This document shows, one piece after another, positions 33,679 through 44,492 of a stretch of 64,000 nt of DNA. The notes below the pieces were generated by a model. It was not told the origin of the DNA. It saw nothing but the letters and a program-made list of their open reading frames with translations, and did no database searches. How positions within the stretch are numbered: the stretch's first letter is position 1; each line of letters begins with the position of its first letter. The translations under genes and the position numbers were made by a program. The stretch spans positions 17,402,501 through 17,466,500 of the forward strand of contig JAPVLO010000001.1 in NCBI GenBank assembly GCA_027257055.1, read 5' to 3'. Origin of the DNA: Cephalopachus bancanus. Taxonomy: Eukaryota > Chordata > Mammalia > Primates > Tarsiidae.

Positions 33679-35962
33679 GAAGGGATGTTGGATTTTATTA
33701 CATTTTTCTGCAGCTATGAGATAATCATGTGATTCTTGATTTTACATCTGTTTATGTGGTTGATTGGATTTATTGATTAGCATATGTTGAACCAGCCTTG
33801 CATCCCAGGAATGAAGCTTACCTGGTCTTAAGGATTCTTGTAATGTGCTGCTGGTTGTGGTACACTAGTATTTTCCTGAGGATTTTTGCACCTATGTTCA
33901 TAAGAGAAATCAGCTTGTAGTTGTCTTTCTTTGTTAAGTCTTTGCCATTTTGTGGTATCAGGATAATATCAGCCTCACAGAATGAATTAGAAAGAAGATC
34001 TTCTTGATTGCTTGGGTTACTCTCAGTGGGATTGGTATCAGCTCTTCCCTCAGATAGAGATCAGCAGAGCAGTCAACTGGACTAGGACTTTTTATTAGTA
34101 GGAAAGTTCTTATTACTGAATCAATTTCTTGGTTTTTATTGGTCTGTTCAGGGTTTCGATTTCTTTCTGTTTCATCTTGGGAAGTTATGTGTTTTCAGGA
34201 ATGTATCCATTTACTCTGGATTTTGTGGCTTACATGCATGCATAGATGTTTATAATAATCTCTGACAAACTTTTGTATTTCTTCAGGATTGGGTGCAACA
34301 TTTTTTAATTTCTGATTTTGTTTATTAAAAAATTTTCACTTCTTTAATTGCTACTCTGACCAGGGGATCTGTCAATTTTACTTATCCTCTCAAAGAACAA
34401 GATTTTTGACTCATTGACCCTTGCATGATTTTTTGGGTCTAAATTTTGTTTAGACTTTGTTATTTTTTTCTTTGGGATTTAATCGTTATTGTTTTTCCTG
34501 TTTCCTTAGGTACATAATTAGACTGTTTACTTGAGATCTCTATTTTCTTTATGTGAGTATGAAATGGTCTAAACTTCCTTATTAGCACTACTTTGATAGC
34601 ATCCCAGAGATTTTGGTATGTTGTGTCTTTGTTTCCATTTGTTTCTAGGAATCTGTTTTTTTTTTTTTAATTTCTGTCTTGATTTTTATGTTAATCTGAA
34701 AACTGTTCAGGAGTATGTGTTTAATTTTCTTGCAGTTGTGTGTTTCTGAGGGTTTCTGTTGGTGTTATTTATTTTTAATTCTGCTGTGGTCTGAGAAGAT
34801 GCTTGATATGATTTCTACTTTTGGAATTTACTCAGGCTTGATTTATGGCTCAGTATGTGGTCAATCTTAAAGCGTGTCTCATGTGAAAATGAGAAGAATA
34901 TATGTTTAATTGTTAGGTGTAGTGTTCTGTAAATGCCTATTAGGTCTAATGGGTCATGTTAAGTTTTGGTTTTATATTTCTTTGTTAATTTTCTGCCTAA
35001 AATAATCTGTCTACAACTGTTAGTGGGGTGTTGAGGTCACCAACTATTATGGCATGGTTGTCTATTTCCTCTATTAGGTTTTGCAATTGTTTTATAAATC
35101 TGGATGCTCCTGCGTTGTGATTGTGTACAGTCAAGATGGGTATTTCTTGCTGATGAATCGAGCTCTTTGTCACTATGTGGTGCCCTTCATTGTACTTTGT
35201 TTACTTTTTAAAGTATAAAGTTTATTTTATCTGATATAAGAATAATGAGCCTTTCTTTTGTTTTCCATTTGTGTGGAAGATCTTTCTCCATCCCTTTACC
35301 TTGCATTTAATGGTGTCAGTTGAAATGAGATGGGTTTCTTGAAAGCAGCAGGAGAAAAGATTCTGTGTGTGTGTGCATATCCGATTAGCCACTCTGTGCA
35401 TTTTGAGTGGTGCATTCAATCCATTAATGTTTGAGTTAGCTATTGATATGAGGGTGTGTGTCTGTCATATTGTTCTTAAGAAGTTGTTTGGTTCCAAGCT
35501 TTATGGTTTATTTGCATGGTCTATGTGCTTACATGTGCAATGGGTGGCATTGTTCTTTTGCTTTTATGTTTAGAACTTTCTTAAGTATCTCTTGAAGGGC
35601 TGGTCTGGAGGTGGCATATTCCTTAGGGATTGCTTGTCTGGGAATAGTTTTAATTCTCCTGTTTATGAAGCTTAGTTTAGTGAGGTAAGAAATTCTTGGC
35701 TGGCATGACTTTTCTTTAAGAATGTCAAAAATGGTCCCTCAATTCCTTCTGGTTTGTAAAGTGTCTGCAGAGCAATTTGCTACTATTCTGATGGCTATCC
35801 TTTGGCAAATGGTCTTTCCTTTCTCTCTAGTTGCCTTTCAGATATTTTATTTCATGCTGACCATGGCAAGTATGATAATTATTTTCTTGGAAAGGGTTGT
35901 CTCATATAGTACTTCACAAGGGTTCTCTGACCTCCTTGAATCTGCATGGCAGCCTTTCTAGG

Positions 35963-36273
35963 AAGATAGGGAACTTGCTGGGCTTGGTGGCTCAGCCTGT
36001 AATCCCAGAGCTTTGGGAGGCCAAGGTGAGTGGACTGCCTGAGCCCGTGGGTTCGAGACCCGCCTGGGCAACTTGGCGAGACCTCATCTCTACAATAAAT
36101 CAAAAAATTTGCCAGGCGTGGTAGCGCGCGCCTGTAGTTCCAGCTACTTGGAAGGCTGAGGTGGAAGGATCGCCGGAGCCCAGCAGATCAAGGCTGCAGT
36201 GGCCGGGAGCCACTACAGTCTGGGTGACAGAGTGAGACTCCAACTCAAAAAAAAAAAAGAAAGATAGGGAACT
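35963..36273 (+). mobile_element. Alu in L1, with target-site duplication
   Basis: TSD aagatagggaact is present at 35,963-35,975 and 36,261-36,273. The full dimer lies between, with GTGGGTTCGAGACCCGC in the left arm. The right arm has a 7-base loss in the GGCC hairpin region (ccgggagccactacagtctg). Confidence 0.94.
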
Positions 36274-36468
36274 CGTATAATATCTTGAAAGGCTTGTTCT
36301 GAGTTGGTCTTACTTTTTCCTTCCTTTCCGGGATTGCCAATCAGCCATAGATTTGGTCTCTTACACAATCCCAGACCTCTGGAAGGCTTTGCCCATTTTT
36401 TCTAACTACTTTTTTTATTTTTTGTCTGGGAAACTCTAAGGATTAATTCTTTTTTCTTTTAAAAATGT

Positions 36469-36771
36469 GGGGTACAAGCCAGGCTCAGTGGCTCAGCCTG
36501 TAATCCTGCGCTTTGGGAGGCTGAGGTGAGTGGATTGCCTGAGCCCGCAGGTTTGAGACCCGCCAGGGCAACTTGGCAAGACCTCACCTCTACAATAAGT
36601 CAAAAAATTAGGCGGGCGTAGTAGCGCGTGCCTGTAGTTCTGGATGCTTGGAAGGCTAGGCGGAAGGATCGTGGGAGCCCAGCAGGTCGAGGCTGCGGTG
36701 GCGGAAGCAGCCACTGCACTCCAGTCTGTGCGACAGGGTGAGACTCCAACTCAAAAAAAGGTAGGGTACAA
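36469..36771 (+). mobile_element. Alu in L1, with short TSD
   Basis: The body from about 36,478 (gccaggctcagtggctcag) to an A-tail at about 36,759 is flanked by ggggtacaa / agggtacaa. It carries cagcctgtaatcctgcgctt and a diverged right arm (gtggcggaagcagccactgc). Confidence 0.92.
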
Positions 36772-37392
36772 TTCGGAGTTGGGTACATATGTGGTAATTG
36801 CACAGGTAAAGTGTGGGTCCCCTTATTAATGTTATGTGCCCTCCCCCCCGTAGTGTTCCCACTACTACCAATCTCTCTCTTATAGTATTAGGATAAAAGT
36901 TCAGGGTCTGGTTATGAGTGAGTACATGTGGTACTCAGATCTTTGTTTCCGTGGTAAAGCACTGAGTATTATAGACTCTAATTCCAACCAGGTTGCTGCA
37001 AAATTCATAATTTTATTTTTACTTATGGCTGCATAAAATTCCATAGTGTAAACATACCACCTATTCTTTATCCAGTGAAACTATCCCCAGTCTAGTTTCA
37101 ATGAGCAGTATGGTTAGTTCCATGTTTTTACTATTGTGAATAATGCTGCAATAAACATGTGTGTGCAGGTATCTTTTTCATAGAGTGATTTGAGTTCATC
37201 TGGATATATTTCTGGGTGTATGGAAGATCGATTTTTAGATCTTTTAGAAATCACCACACACTTTTCCACAGAGATCGTACTAGTTTACATTCCCACCAAC
37301 AGTGTAGAAGTGTTCCCTCTTTCCCATATCCTTTCCAGCATCTGTTGTTTTTTGAGTTATTGATGATTACCATCCTGATTGGAGTTACCATC

Positions 37393-37703
37393 TCAGTGTA
37401 GTTTTTTTTTTTTTAATTGAGTTGGAGTCTCACTCCGTTGCCCAGACTGGAGTGCAGTAGCCGCTCCGGCCACCGCAGCCTCGACCTGCTGGGCTCCCGC
37501 CATCCTTCCGCCTCAGCCTTCCTAGTAGCCAGAATTACAGGCATGCGCTACCACGCCTGGCTGATATTTTGATTTATTGTAGAGATGAGGTCTCGCTGCC
37601 CAGGTGGGTCTCGAACCCGCGGGCTCAGGCAGTCCACTCCCTCAGCCTCCCAAAGGCGCGGGATGACAGGCTGAGCCACCGAGCCTGGCTTCAGTGTGGT
37701 TTT
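37393..37703 (-). mobile_element. Alu, 5-nt-deletion subfamily, with TSD
   Basis: TSD tcagtgtagtttt / tcagtgtggtttt lies at 37,393-37,405 and 37,691-37,703. It shows ctcgctgcccaggtgggtct (ACTTG deletion) together with caaaggcgcggga, the linked pair that defines the subfamily. Confidence 0.94.
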
Positions 37704-38053
37704 AATTTTCATTTCTTTGATTAGTGAGGCTGAGCATTTTTTCATGTATCTGTTGGCTGCTTGTATATCTTCTTTCGAGAAGTGTCTATTCATATATTTG
37801 CCCACTTTGTAATGGGGCTGTTTCTTTCTTTCTTTTTGGTACATTTGAGTTCCTTGTAGATCCTGGATGTTAGACCTTTGTCAGATATACAGTTGGCAAA
37901 TATTTTTTCCAGCCTGTGGACTGTCTCCGCACTCTCTCAATGGTTTCTTTGGCTTTGTAGAAGCTTTTCAGTTTGATGAGGTTTCACTTGTCTATCTTAT
38001 CTTTTATGACAGTCACTTTTGGAGAGTTGATCAGGAATTGGTTGCCTATTCAA

Positions 38054-38480
38054 TTTTTTTTTTTTTGAGTTGGAGTCTCACTCTGTTGGCCAGACTGGAG
38101 TGCAGTGGCACACTCCCGGCCACTGCAGCCTCAACCTGCTGGACTCCGGTGATCCTTCAGCTCAGCCTTCCAAGTAGCTGGAACTACAGGCGCACGCTAC
38201 CATGGCCGGTTAATTTTTTGATTTAGTGTAGAGATGAGGTCTCGCTGCCCAGGTGGGTCTCGAACCCGTGGCTCAGGCAATCCACTCACCTCAGCCTTCC
38301 AAAGGCGCGGGATTACAGGCTGAGCCACCGAGTCCAGCTCCGGCTAATTTTTTTTTGTTTCATTGTAGAGATGAAGTCTCACCAAGTTGCCCAGGCGGGT
38401 CTCGAACCCATGGGCTCAGGCAATTCACTCACCTCAGCCTCCCAAGGCGCAGGATGACAGGCTGAGCCACCGAGCCTGGC
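38054..38480 (-). mobile_element. Trimeric Alu (left-left-right in sense), antisense
   Basis: Read on the plus strand: poly-T, right arm, linker and left arm (to about 38,338, of the ACTTG-deletion subfamily). A second linker and left arm follow directly (38,339-38,480) that lacks that deletion (accaagttgcccaggcgggt). The two left arms thus come from different subfamilies. No clear TSD was seen. Confidence 0.88.
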
Positions 38481-38540
38481 TAAGGAATACATTTCTAATG
38501 GTAGAATGTTGCTAGTAGCAGGAAATAGTTAGAAGGAAAA

Positions 38541-39962
38541 GGAATTACTTCAGAATCCTGTAACCCATCGTGTGGCTGCCTCAAGCACACTGAGGCCTGG
38601 CCATGACTGTGGCAGGAGAGTTGTGGAATTGCTTCCCAAGAATAAAAGCAACGAGCCAAGAAGGCTGACGGTCACCAGGGAGAGAGTCTTAGGTATCCTG
38701 AACAACTGAAGACCCTTTGACGAGAGCGACAGGGGGTGGGCCAGAAAGCATTTCCCTTCCAGAGAGCTCCGCTTTCGAGAGATGGCAGAGGAGACACTGC
38801 TGGAGCCTGGATGCCTGCCCCCTGTGGCTTCTGCACCGGACTGGCTGTGGCCCCGCCGCTCCCTGGGTCTGCTACAGGACTGCTGTGGGAGGAGCGTGAG
38901 GGCGACCAGACACTGCTGGGCTGCCATGCAGCCCGACCACGGGCCCACTCGCGGAACGTCTGCCCGGGCCTCCGAGGAGCGCCCTGCCTTGGCTTCTAGC
39001 CAAGACCGCACGAGCCATATTCCGACCTGCTCCTTCCTGACCCAAGCACATGCGACAGAAGAACTAAAATAGAGAGAGAGAGAGAGAGAGAGGGAGATGC
39101 AATCAGGTTCACAAACAAAAGAAACTGAACCAGAGACCAGAAAGGGAGCGAAACACATAGCAGCAGGAAAGTCTGAAGTCACACGGCTGTTAAGGAAGAC
39201 GCGTGTCTCCTGTCAGTCAGGGCCTGGCCAGACTCCATGCAAAGTCAGAGCAAGCTGTGCCGGAGAGACTTGGGGACAGGAGTCACCTCTCACCAAGAGG
39301 AGGGCCAAGGGCCTGCTGGCCTCAGGACTGGGGTCTTGTCTTCAGTGTCGCCATGGAGCAAATCCAGAAAGTGCTGGGTCTGGAGATGCCCAGAAAGAGG
39401 CAAACATGAATCCCAAAACTCTGGCCTAAAGGAGGAGAAAACAGAAAAAAATGCCACTCAAAGTAGCCCTGCAAACTAAAATGTTGAATAACATGAAAAA
39501 CTATAATGCTAAGAAAGGGTGCTAACAAAATTAACAATCAAAACACGAATTATCTCCAAGTAATGAGTTAATTGTAAGGGTCAGTCTGACAGATTGTAAA
39601 ACATGTATGCTTAGAATGCTCAAAGATGCAAATGAAAAAAATGACGCTGATTTTTAAAAACACAGAATTATTAAATATAATCAAACACATTTTTAAAGCA
39701 GGTGGACATGAAAAAGTACCAATCAGAAATCTTAGAACTGAAAATGTAACCATTAACATTTTTGAAAAACTCAACAGACAGTATAAACTCCAGATGGAAC
39801 AGAGTCAAAGAGAGATTTAGTGGTTTGCAAGATGGGAGAATTTAAATTAAAAAAAAATCATGAAATAGCAGTTGAAAGACATGGAAGATGAAGCAAGAAG
39901 TTCCAGTATGTATCTCAGTGAATAATAAAGCACTATTTGACCTTGTTTGGACAAAAAGTCAA
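38541..39962. other. Unique DNA, GC-richer, with an AG repeat
   Basis: About 38,690-39,020 is GC-rich, with open frames on both strands (a 210-codon minus-strand frame at 38,550-39,182) but no family signature. An (AG)n microsatellite lies at about 39,070-39,094 and produces Ser/Leu runs in that frame. The remainder to 39,960 is AT-rich and unrecognised. Confidence 0.4.
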
Positions 39963-40120
39963 AAAATTAACTCGGTGTGGTGGCACAAGCCCGTAGTCCC
40001 AGCTACTCAGGAGGCTGAGGTGAGAAGGGCGCCAGGGCTCAGAAGGTCAAGGCTGCAGCGAGCTGTGATCATGCCGCCGCACTCCAGCCCGGGGACAGGG
40101 TGAGACACCCAACTCAAAAG
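39963..40120 (+). mobile_element. Isolated Alu right arm (old)
   Basis: A single right arm runs from aaaaaattaactcggtgtgg to gagacacccaactcaaaaga, without a left arm. It may be a 5'-truncated old Alu or a monomer remnant. Confidence 0.8.
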
Positions 40121-40985
40121 AAGTGGCATTTGGAAAAAGTAACAGCTGCTAATTTTAAATAAAGAATGACATCATCCAAGTGTTAGAATAACTGTGAGCC
40201 TAAAACTTTACACTCATCCAAACTGTCACATAAGAATGGGGACAAAACTAAAACCAACGCAGAAATACAAAACCTAAGAATGTTTTCCACTTCCAAACCT
40301 CCACTAAAAGGTTTATAAAGGGACTAATGTGGCAAGAAGAAAAGTAAAACCTGGGGAAATACAGGTGGTATTAGACCAATGGTGGACACAGACACTGATA
40401 CACAGCAGTAAATTTAATTAAATGCTGAATGTAGAAAAGTCAAACCTAATTTCATGTTTAAATGTATGTATAATGCTAAGGTCCTTTTCTGTTTGGAAGG
40501 ATAAAAATAGTGAGCAATTTCAGATTTATTAAACATAACACTACAGTGAGATATGTTAAAATTTTAGGGTAACTATTTTAGACAAGAAATTACAAACAAA
40601 AAAGAAAAGTGAAGTTATTTTGATTTACTTACCCAAATCTGTAACCTTCTCTATACAAATAATTACCAATTAGGAAATGTAATAGGAAAAATTTATCATG
40701 AAGAATCATACAAGTGCTGTTTTTAATTATAGTAACAAGTCCCCCAAAGTGTGCAAGATTTTGAGAACTAAATTTTTAAGACATTAAGGAACATAAAATA
40801 ATATTTAAATAAATAGAGAACACAACATGTAAATGGATGTAAAGATTAATACTGTAAATATGGCAATTCACCCCCTTAAGAGCCTATGCATTATATGTCA
40901 TTCCAATCAGAATTCCTACCAGATTATGAAACTTGACAAGCAAATACTAGATTTTATTAAAGCAAAGAGTTAAAAATATTTAAGA
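40121..40985. other. AT-rich DNA, nothing recognised
   Basis: Strongly AT-rich. I could not assign it to a repeat family, although old L1 or DNA-transposon DNA is possible. Confidence 0.35.
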
Positions 40986-41033
40986 CACTCCAGTCTGGGT
41001 GACAGAGTGAGACTCCAACTCAAAAAAAAAAAA
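40986..41033 (+). mobile_element. 47-bp 5'-truncated young Alu end
   Basis: Only the last bases of an Alu of the young lineage are present (cactccagtctgggtgacag, then gactccaactc and an A-tail). It abuts the middle of an older Alu left arm with no visible TSD. Confidence 0.8.
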
Positions 41034-41345
41034 ATTTCATAGCAAGATCTCATCACGCACACACACAAAATTAGAATTAGTGCGGCACAAGGTTGAGGCA
41101 GGAGGATCCCTTGAGCTTAAGCGCTCAAGGCTGCAGTGAGATATGATCGCGCCACTGCACTGCAGCCTGGGCAACAGAGAAAGAACCTGTCTCTAAAAGA
41201 AAATTAAAAAAAAAAAAGAAAGTATGGCAACATATTATGTGTGGTAGTTGGGTAGTGAGTACACAGGGGATCTTTGCGTCATTGTTTATACCTTTCTATG
41301 AATTCTAAAAACAAAGAAGCAAGCAATTTTTCTTAAGTAGGCCTC
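41034..41345 (+). repeat. Left member of a direct repeat (old Alu plus flank)
   Basis: A J-like Alu (catagcaagatctcatcacg to about 41,215) is followed by a flank containing ggtagttgggtagtgagtac and caatttttcttaagta. The same Alu-plus-flank combination recurs at 43,565-43,925, so the two derive from one ancestral segment. Confidence 0.72.
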
Positions 41346-41394
41346 AATTCTCAGTTTTGACAAACATAACAGTAATGCAACGAAAAGTAATCTT

Positions 41395-42198
41395 ATTAAT
41401 AAAATGAGCAAAGATCTTTAATAGACATTTCTCCAAAGAAGATATGCACATGATCAATAAGCATCTTAAAAGATTCTGAACAGCATTAATCACCAGGTAA
41501 ATACAAATCAAAGCCACAAATGAGGCGCCATTTCACACGTAGTAAGACGGCTGTAACAAAAAGTATTTATAACAAATGGAAAACGACAAGTGTTGGTGAG
41601 AACGTGGATGGAGAAACCGGAACCCTCGTTCACTACCGATGGGAATGCAGGATGGTGCAGCTGCTGTGAAAAAGTCGGGTGGCTCCTCAAAAACTTCGAC
41701 GTCGTATTACCGTCTGATCCCACAATCCCCTCCGAGGTACACCAAAGGAATTGAAGTCAGGGCCACGAAGACATTGGTGCACCCACGTTCGTGCGATATT
41801 AGTCCCGATAGCCAGAAGGGGGAAACGGAGGAGTGGATGAGCAGCGTGGGGTCCAGCCACACAGCGGAGTCTGGTGCGGCCTTCGAAAGGAGTGGAGTTT
41901 CGGCGCGGGCGACGGTGGGCGCAGCCCTCGAAGGCGCGGCGCTCGGTCAAACACGCAGACGGCAGAGGCCCAACGTGGATGGCCCCTGGACAGGCCAGCC
42001 TGGAGAAAGTCGGAGGAGGTGGCCCCGGAGAGGGAAGGACGGGGAGCTGCTTCCGGGAACAGAGTGTGTGTAGGGACGACGGGAATCTTGAGCGAAAATC
42101 GCATGGTGGGCACACCACGTCGGAAATGAATTTAATGCCATCGCACGTGTACATAAACGTGCAACGGTGCACTCACGCGTACGGTTATGACGACAGAC
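41395..42198 (+). mobile_element. L1 3' end with GC- and CpG-rich drift
   Basis: L1 ORF2-end and 3'-UTR landmarks are readable in order: catttctccaaagaagatat (41,426), aaatcaaagccacaaatgag, gtgttggtgagaacgtggat (41,591), a 3'-UTR tail with tttaatgcca (42,131) and ttatgacgacag (42,184). From about 41,590 rightward, many positions that are A or T in L1 copies have become C or G, creating CpGs (e.g. acgtgcaacggtgcactcac). The element runs directly into the CpG island. Confidence 0.75.
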
Positions 42199-43090
42199 CT
42201 CGTGTGTGTGTGTGTGTGTGTCGCGCGCGGAGAGGGGGAGAGAACCTATTTTGCCGCAAAGACAGAAGTGGCAGATCTGGCTACATTACAACCACCGCGT
42301 CTGTGCCGGGGTCGGGTTCGGGTCCGACAGACCACGACACGGCGACGCGAGACGCCGACGCGGGCCGGACCGGGCCGGGCTCTGTGCGAAGACCGTGGGA
42401 ACGCCGCCGCTCTCGGGCAGCCCTGAGACTGGCGCACGGCACGGGCTCCTGGACGACACGCCCGTCCGCGCCCCGGAACGGAGGCCGGAAAGACGCCCGC
42501 GACGCGCAGCGACGCACAGAAGCCGAAAGCGTCCCCGAGGCCCGTCTCCGCCTCTCCCCCACGGACGGGCGAGCCGCGCAGCCGACGCTCTCGCTCGACG
42601 GGCCCGGGCTCGGGAAGGCCCGCGCGGCCAGGCAGGCGGCGGCCCGGCGCAGCCCCGGGACGCGGCGGCGGCGGCTGCTCGTGTCAGCCCGCGCGCCCGG
42701 CGCGGCGGCTCCGCCTGCCAGCCCGCGCGAGCGGCGCCGAACCCGAGGCCCGGCGGAGGACGCGCGGCGGGGGCGGGGGCGCCGGGCTCGCGCGCGCCAC
42801 GCGGCCGCCGCCCCCTCGCGGCTGGCGGCGAAGGCCGGGGCGCGCGGGCCCTGCGCCCGGCCCCGCGCGCCTTCCCCGCCCCGCGGCGCGTCTCGCGGGC
42901 TCCCCGGCGGCGCACGCAGCCGCCAAGGCGACTCGAGCGCGGGCGGCGGTTCAGGCCGGCCCCGCTGCTCGGCGGCGAACGGCCGCGGAACGCGGGAGCC
43001 GGAACGCGGGCCGAGCCGGTCGCAGGCCTGCGGGCCGGCCGTGGCGAACTGCAGCTCCGGGACCCGCTTTTCCGCGCCCGGCAGCAGCAC
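42199..43090. promoter_or_regulatory. CpG island, function unknown
   Basis: After a short TG repeat (about 42,202-42,222) the sequence becomes extremely GC-rich with dense CpG, CGCG and CGG clusters to about 43,090. It has the look of an unmethylated promoter island. Stop-poor open frames exist on both strands (434, 355, 351 and 269 codons), all Arg/Ala/Pro/Gly-rich. That is expected from composition alone. I recognise no TATA box, conserved exon or protein domain. It could be a promoter of an unseen transcript, a lineage-specific island or a recombination hotspot product. Confidence 0.7.
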
Positions 43091-43305
43091 AGCCCAGACC
43101 TCCGGGGCTCAAGCGAGCCCCCTGCCTCAGCCTCCCATGGACCTGGGGCTACGGGTGTGGACCGCCACACCCGGCTGATGTTTAAAAAATTCTTTTTTCT
43201 TTTTTGGAGGGAATGGGGTCTCACTATGTTGCCCAGTCTGGTCTTGAACTCTCGAACTCCTGGCTTCGACTGATCCTTTTGCCTCAGCCTCCCAAAGGAG
43301 GAGGC
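43091..43305 (-). mobile_element. Old Alu fragment at the island edge, antisense
   Basis: Parts of the right arm (ctcaagcgagccccctgcct, acacccggctgatgtttaaa) and left arm (ctatgttgcccagtctggtc, ctcagcctcccaaagg) are readable. The right arm shows extra C/G, like the rest of the island. Its outer end merges into the island. Confidence 0.75.
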
Positions 43306-43564
43306 AACTGTTTTTAAAAGTTCCCTTATCGTCTCTCCCATATTGTATGATTTTAAGACTCAACGAGGGCGTAAAATACTAAATTGTATTTCCAGAAACA
43401 TACATAGGTACATTGATGTTGTATATAGCATGTTCTGTGTTTTCAGATGTAGATTTAACAAATTCAGAACAGGACACCCTCTGGGAATGGGGGAGTCCAC
43501 TTGCTGACAGGGACACGAAGGGCTTCAACTGTATCTGTGATTTTGGTTTACTTTAAAATAATAA
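43306..43564. other. AT-rich DNA, nothing recognised
   Basis: A short stretch between the Alu fragment and the right direct repeat. Not recognised. Confidence 0.35.
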
Positions 43565-43925
43565 GACCAGGCACACTTCGGGAAGCTGAGAAAGGAGCGT
43601 CACTCACGCTCAGAAGTTCGGGACCAGCCTGCCAACATAGCGAGACCTCATCACACAAAAAAACTTAACATTAGGGAGGCCTGAGGCTGAGGCAGGAGAA
43701 TCACTTGAGCCTGGGAGCTCACGGCTGCCGTGAGATGGGATCACCCCACTGTACTCCTGCCTGGACAACAGAGGAAGAACCTGTCTCTTAAAAAATTAAG
43801 CATGAAAGAGTATTATATTTGGTGGTTGGGCAGTGAGTACACAGGGATCTTTATGCCGTTGTCCGTCTTTTCCGTGAGTTCCAGAAACAACAACAGCAAT
43901 TTTTCTTGAGTATCAGTTCTCAGTA
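43565..43925 (+). repeat. Right member of a direct repeat (old Alu plus flank)
   Basis: An old Alu (gaccagcctgccaacatagc to about 43,798) is followed by ggtggttgggcagtgagtac and caatttttcttgagta. This matches the order of 41,034-41,345. Several A/T positions of the left member are C/G here (e.g. tccgtgagttccag against tctatgaattctaa). Confidence 0.72.
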
Positions 43926-44170
43926 ACACAGCCGTTTAGATTTTGAAGGTACGCACCCAGAATTATTTTTCTAAAACAACAGCAATAAAGGCATTTGATC
44001 TGGATATCAAAATTACCCTAAAAATCTTTTATTGTATTAGATTATGGGAGACTTTTAAGTGAAAATTAATTTAAAAATGTTTAAGTATTTTTGAAGGCAC
44101 AAGCTTTTACAATGCAAAATTTAAAGTGTGCTGTTTTAAAAAATGTCATCTTTTGTTCGCGTTAATGTCA

Positions 44171-44492
44171 CATTTGTCTTTTTTTTTTTTTTTTTTTTTG
44201 AGTTGGAGTTTCACTCTGTCGCCCAGACTGGAGTGCAGTGGCCGCTCCCGGCCACCGCAGCCTCGGCCTGCTGGGTTCCGGCGATCCTTCCGCTTCCGCC
44301 TTCCAAATAGCTGGAACTACAGGCGTGTGCTACCACAACTGGCTAATTTTTTTGATTTTATTGTAGAGATGAGGTCTTGCCAAGTTGCCCAGGCAGGTCT
44401 CGAACCTGTGGGCTCAGGCAATACACTCACCTCAGCCTCCCAAAGTGCTGGGATTATAGGCTGAGCCACTGAGCCCGGCGTGCATTTGTCTT
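44171..44492 (-). mobile_element. Alu, full dimer, with target-site duplication
   Basis: TSD catttgtctt is present at 44,171-44,180 and 44,483-44,492. A long poly-T is followed by a complete antisense dimer with the GGCC-hairpin right arm (gtggccgctcccggccaccg). Confidence 0.93.

Larger units (their letters stand above)
30895..36440 (-). mobile_element. Long L1 copy, antisense, interrupted by Alus
   Basis: Antisense L1 runs from the 3' UTR (ggtgttaggcatacagatgt near 30,902) through ORF2 toward ORF2's 5' end and beyond (about 35,220-36,440). Reverse-transcriptase-domain coding remains readable at 33,424-33,678. Alus interrupt it at 31,178-31,462, 32,557-32,998 and 35,976-36,260. A short sense-orientation L1 patch is embedded at 32,291-32,396. 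It is riddled with frame breaks and inactive. Confidence 0.8.
36447..38052 (-). mobile_element. Second L1, 3' region, antisense
   Basis: It starts with a T-rich 3' end (attcttttttcttttaaaaa) followed by gtacatatgtggtaattgca and the antisense order tgaataatgctgcaataaac, ttcccaccaacagtgtagaa, ggctgagcattttttcatgt and tccttgtagatcctggatgt. Alus interrupt it at about 36,478-36,762 and 37,406-37,690. It may extend to about 38,540 beyond the next Alu. Together with the preceding L1 it gives two L1s in tandem, both antisense. Confidence 0.78.

Noticed and set aside
38550..39182. 210-codon minus-strand frame as a membrane protein
   Set aside because: Its SLSLSL run comes from the AG repeat, the rest lacks domain features, and plus-strand frames overlap it fully.
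42206..43341. Protein-coding gene suggested by 269-434-codon frames on both strands
   Set aside because: Frames coexist on both strands, have Arg/Ala/Pro/Gly-biased composition and begin inside L1-derived DNA. GC composition explains the lack of stops.
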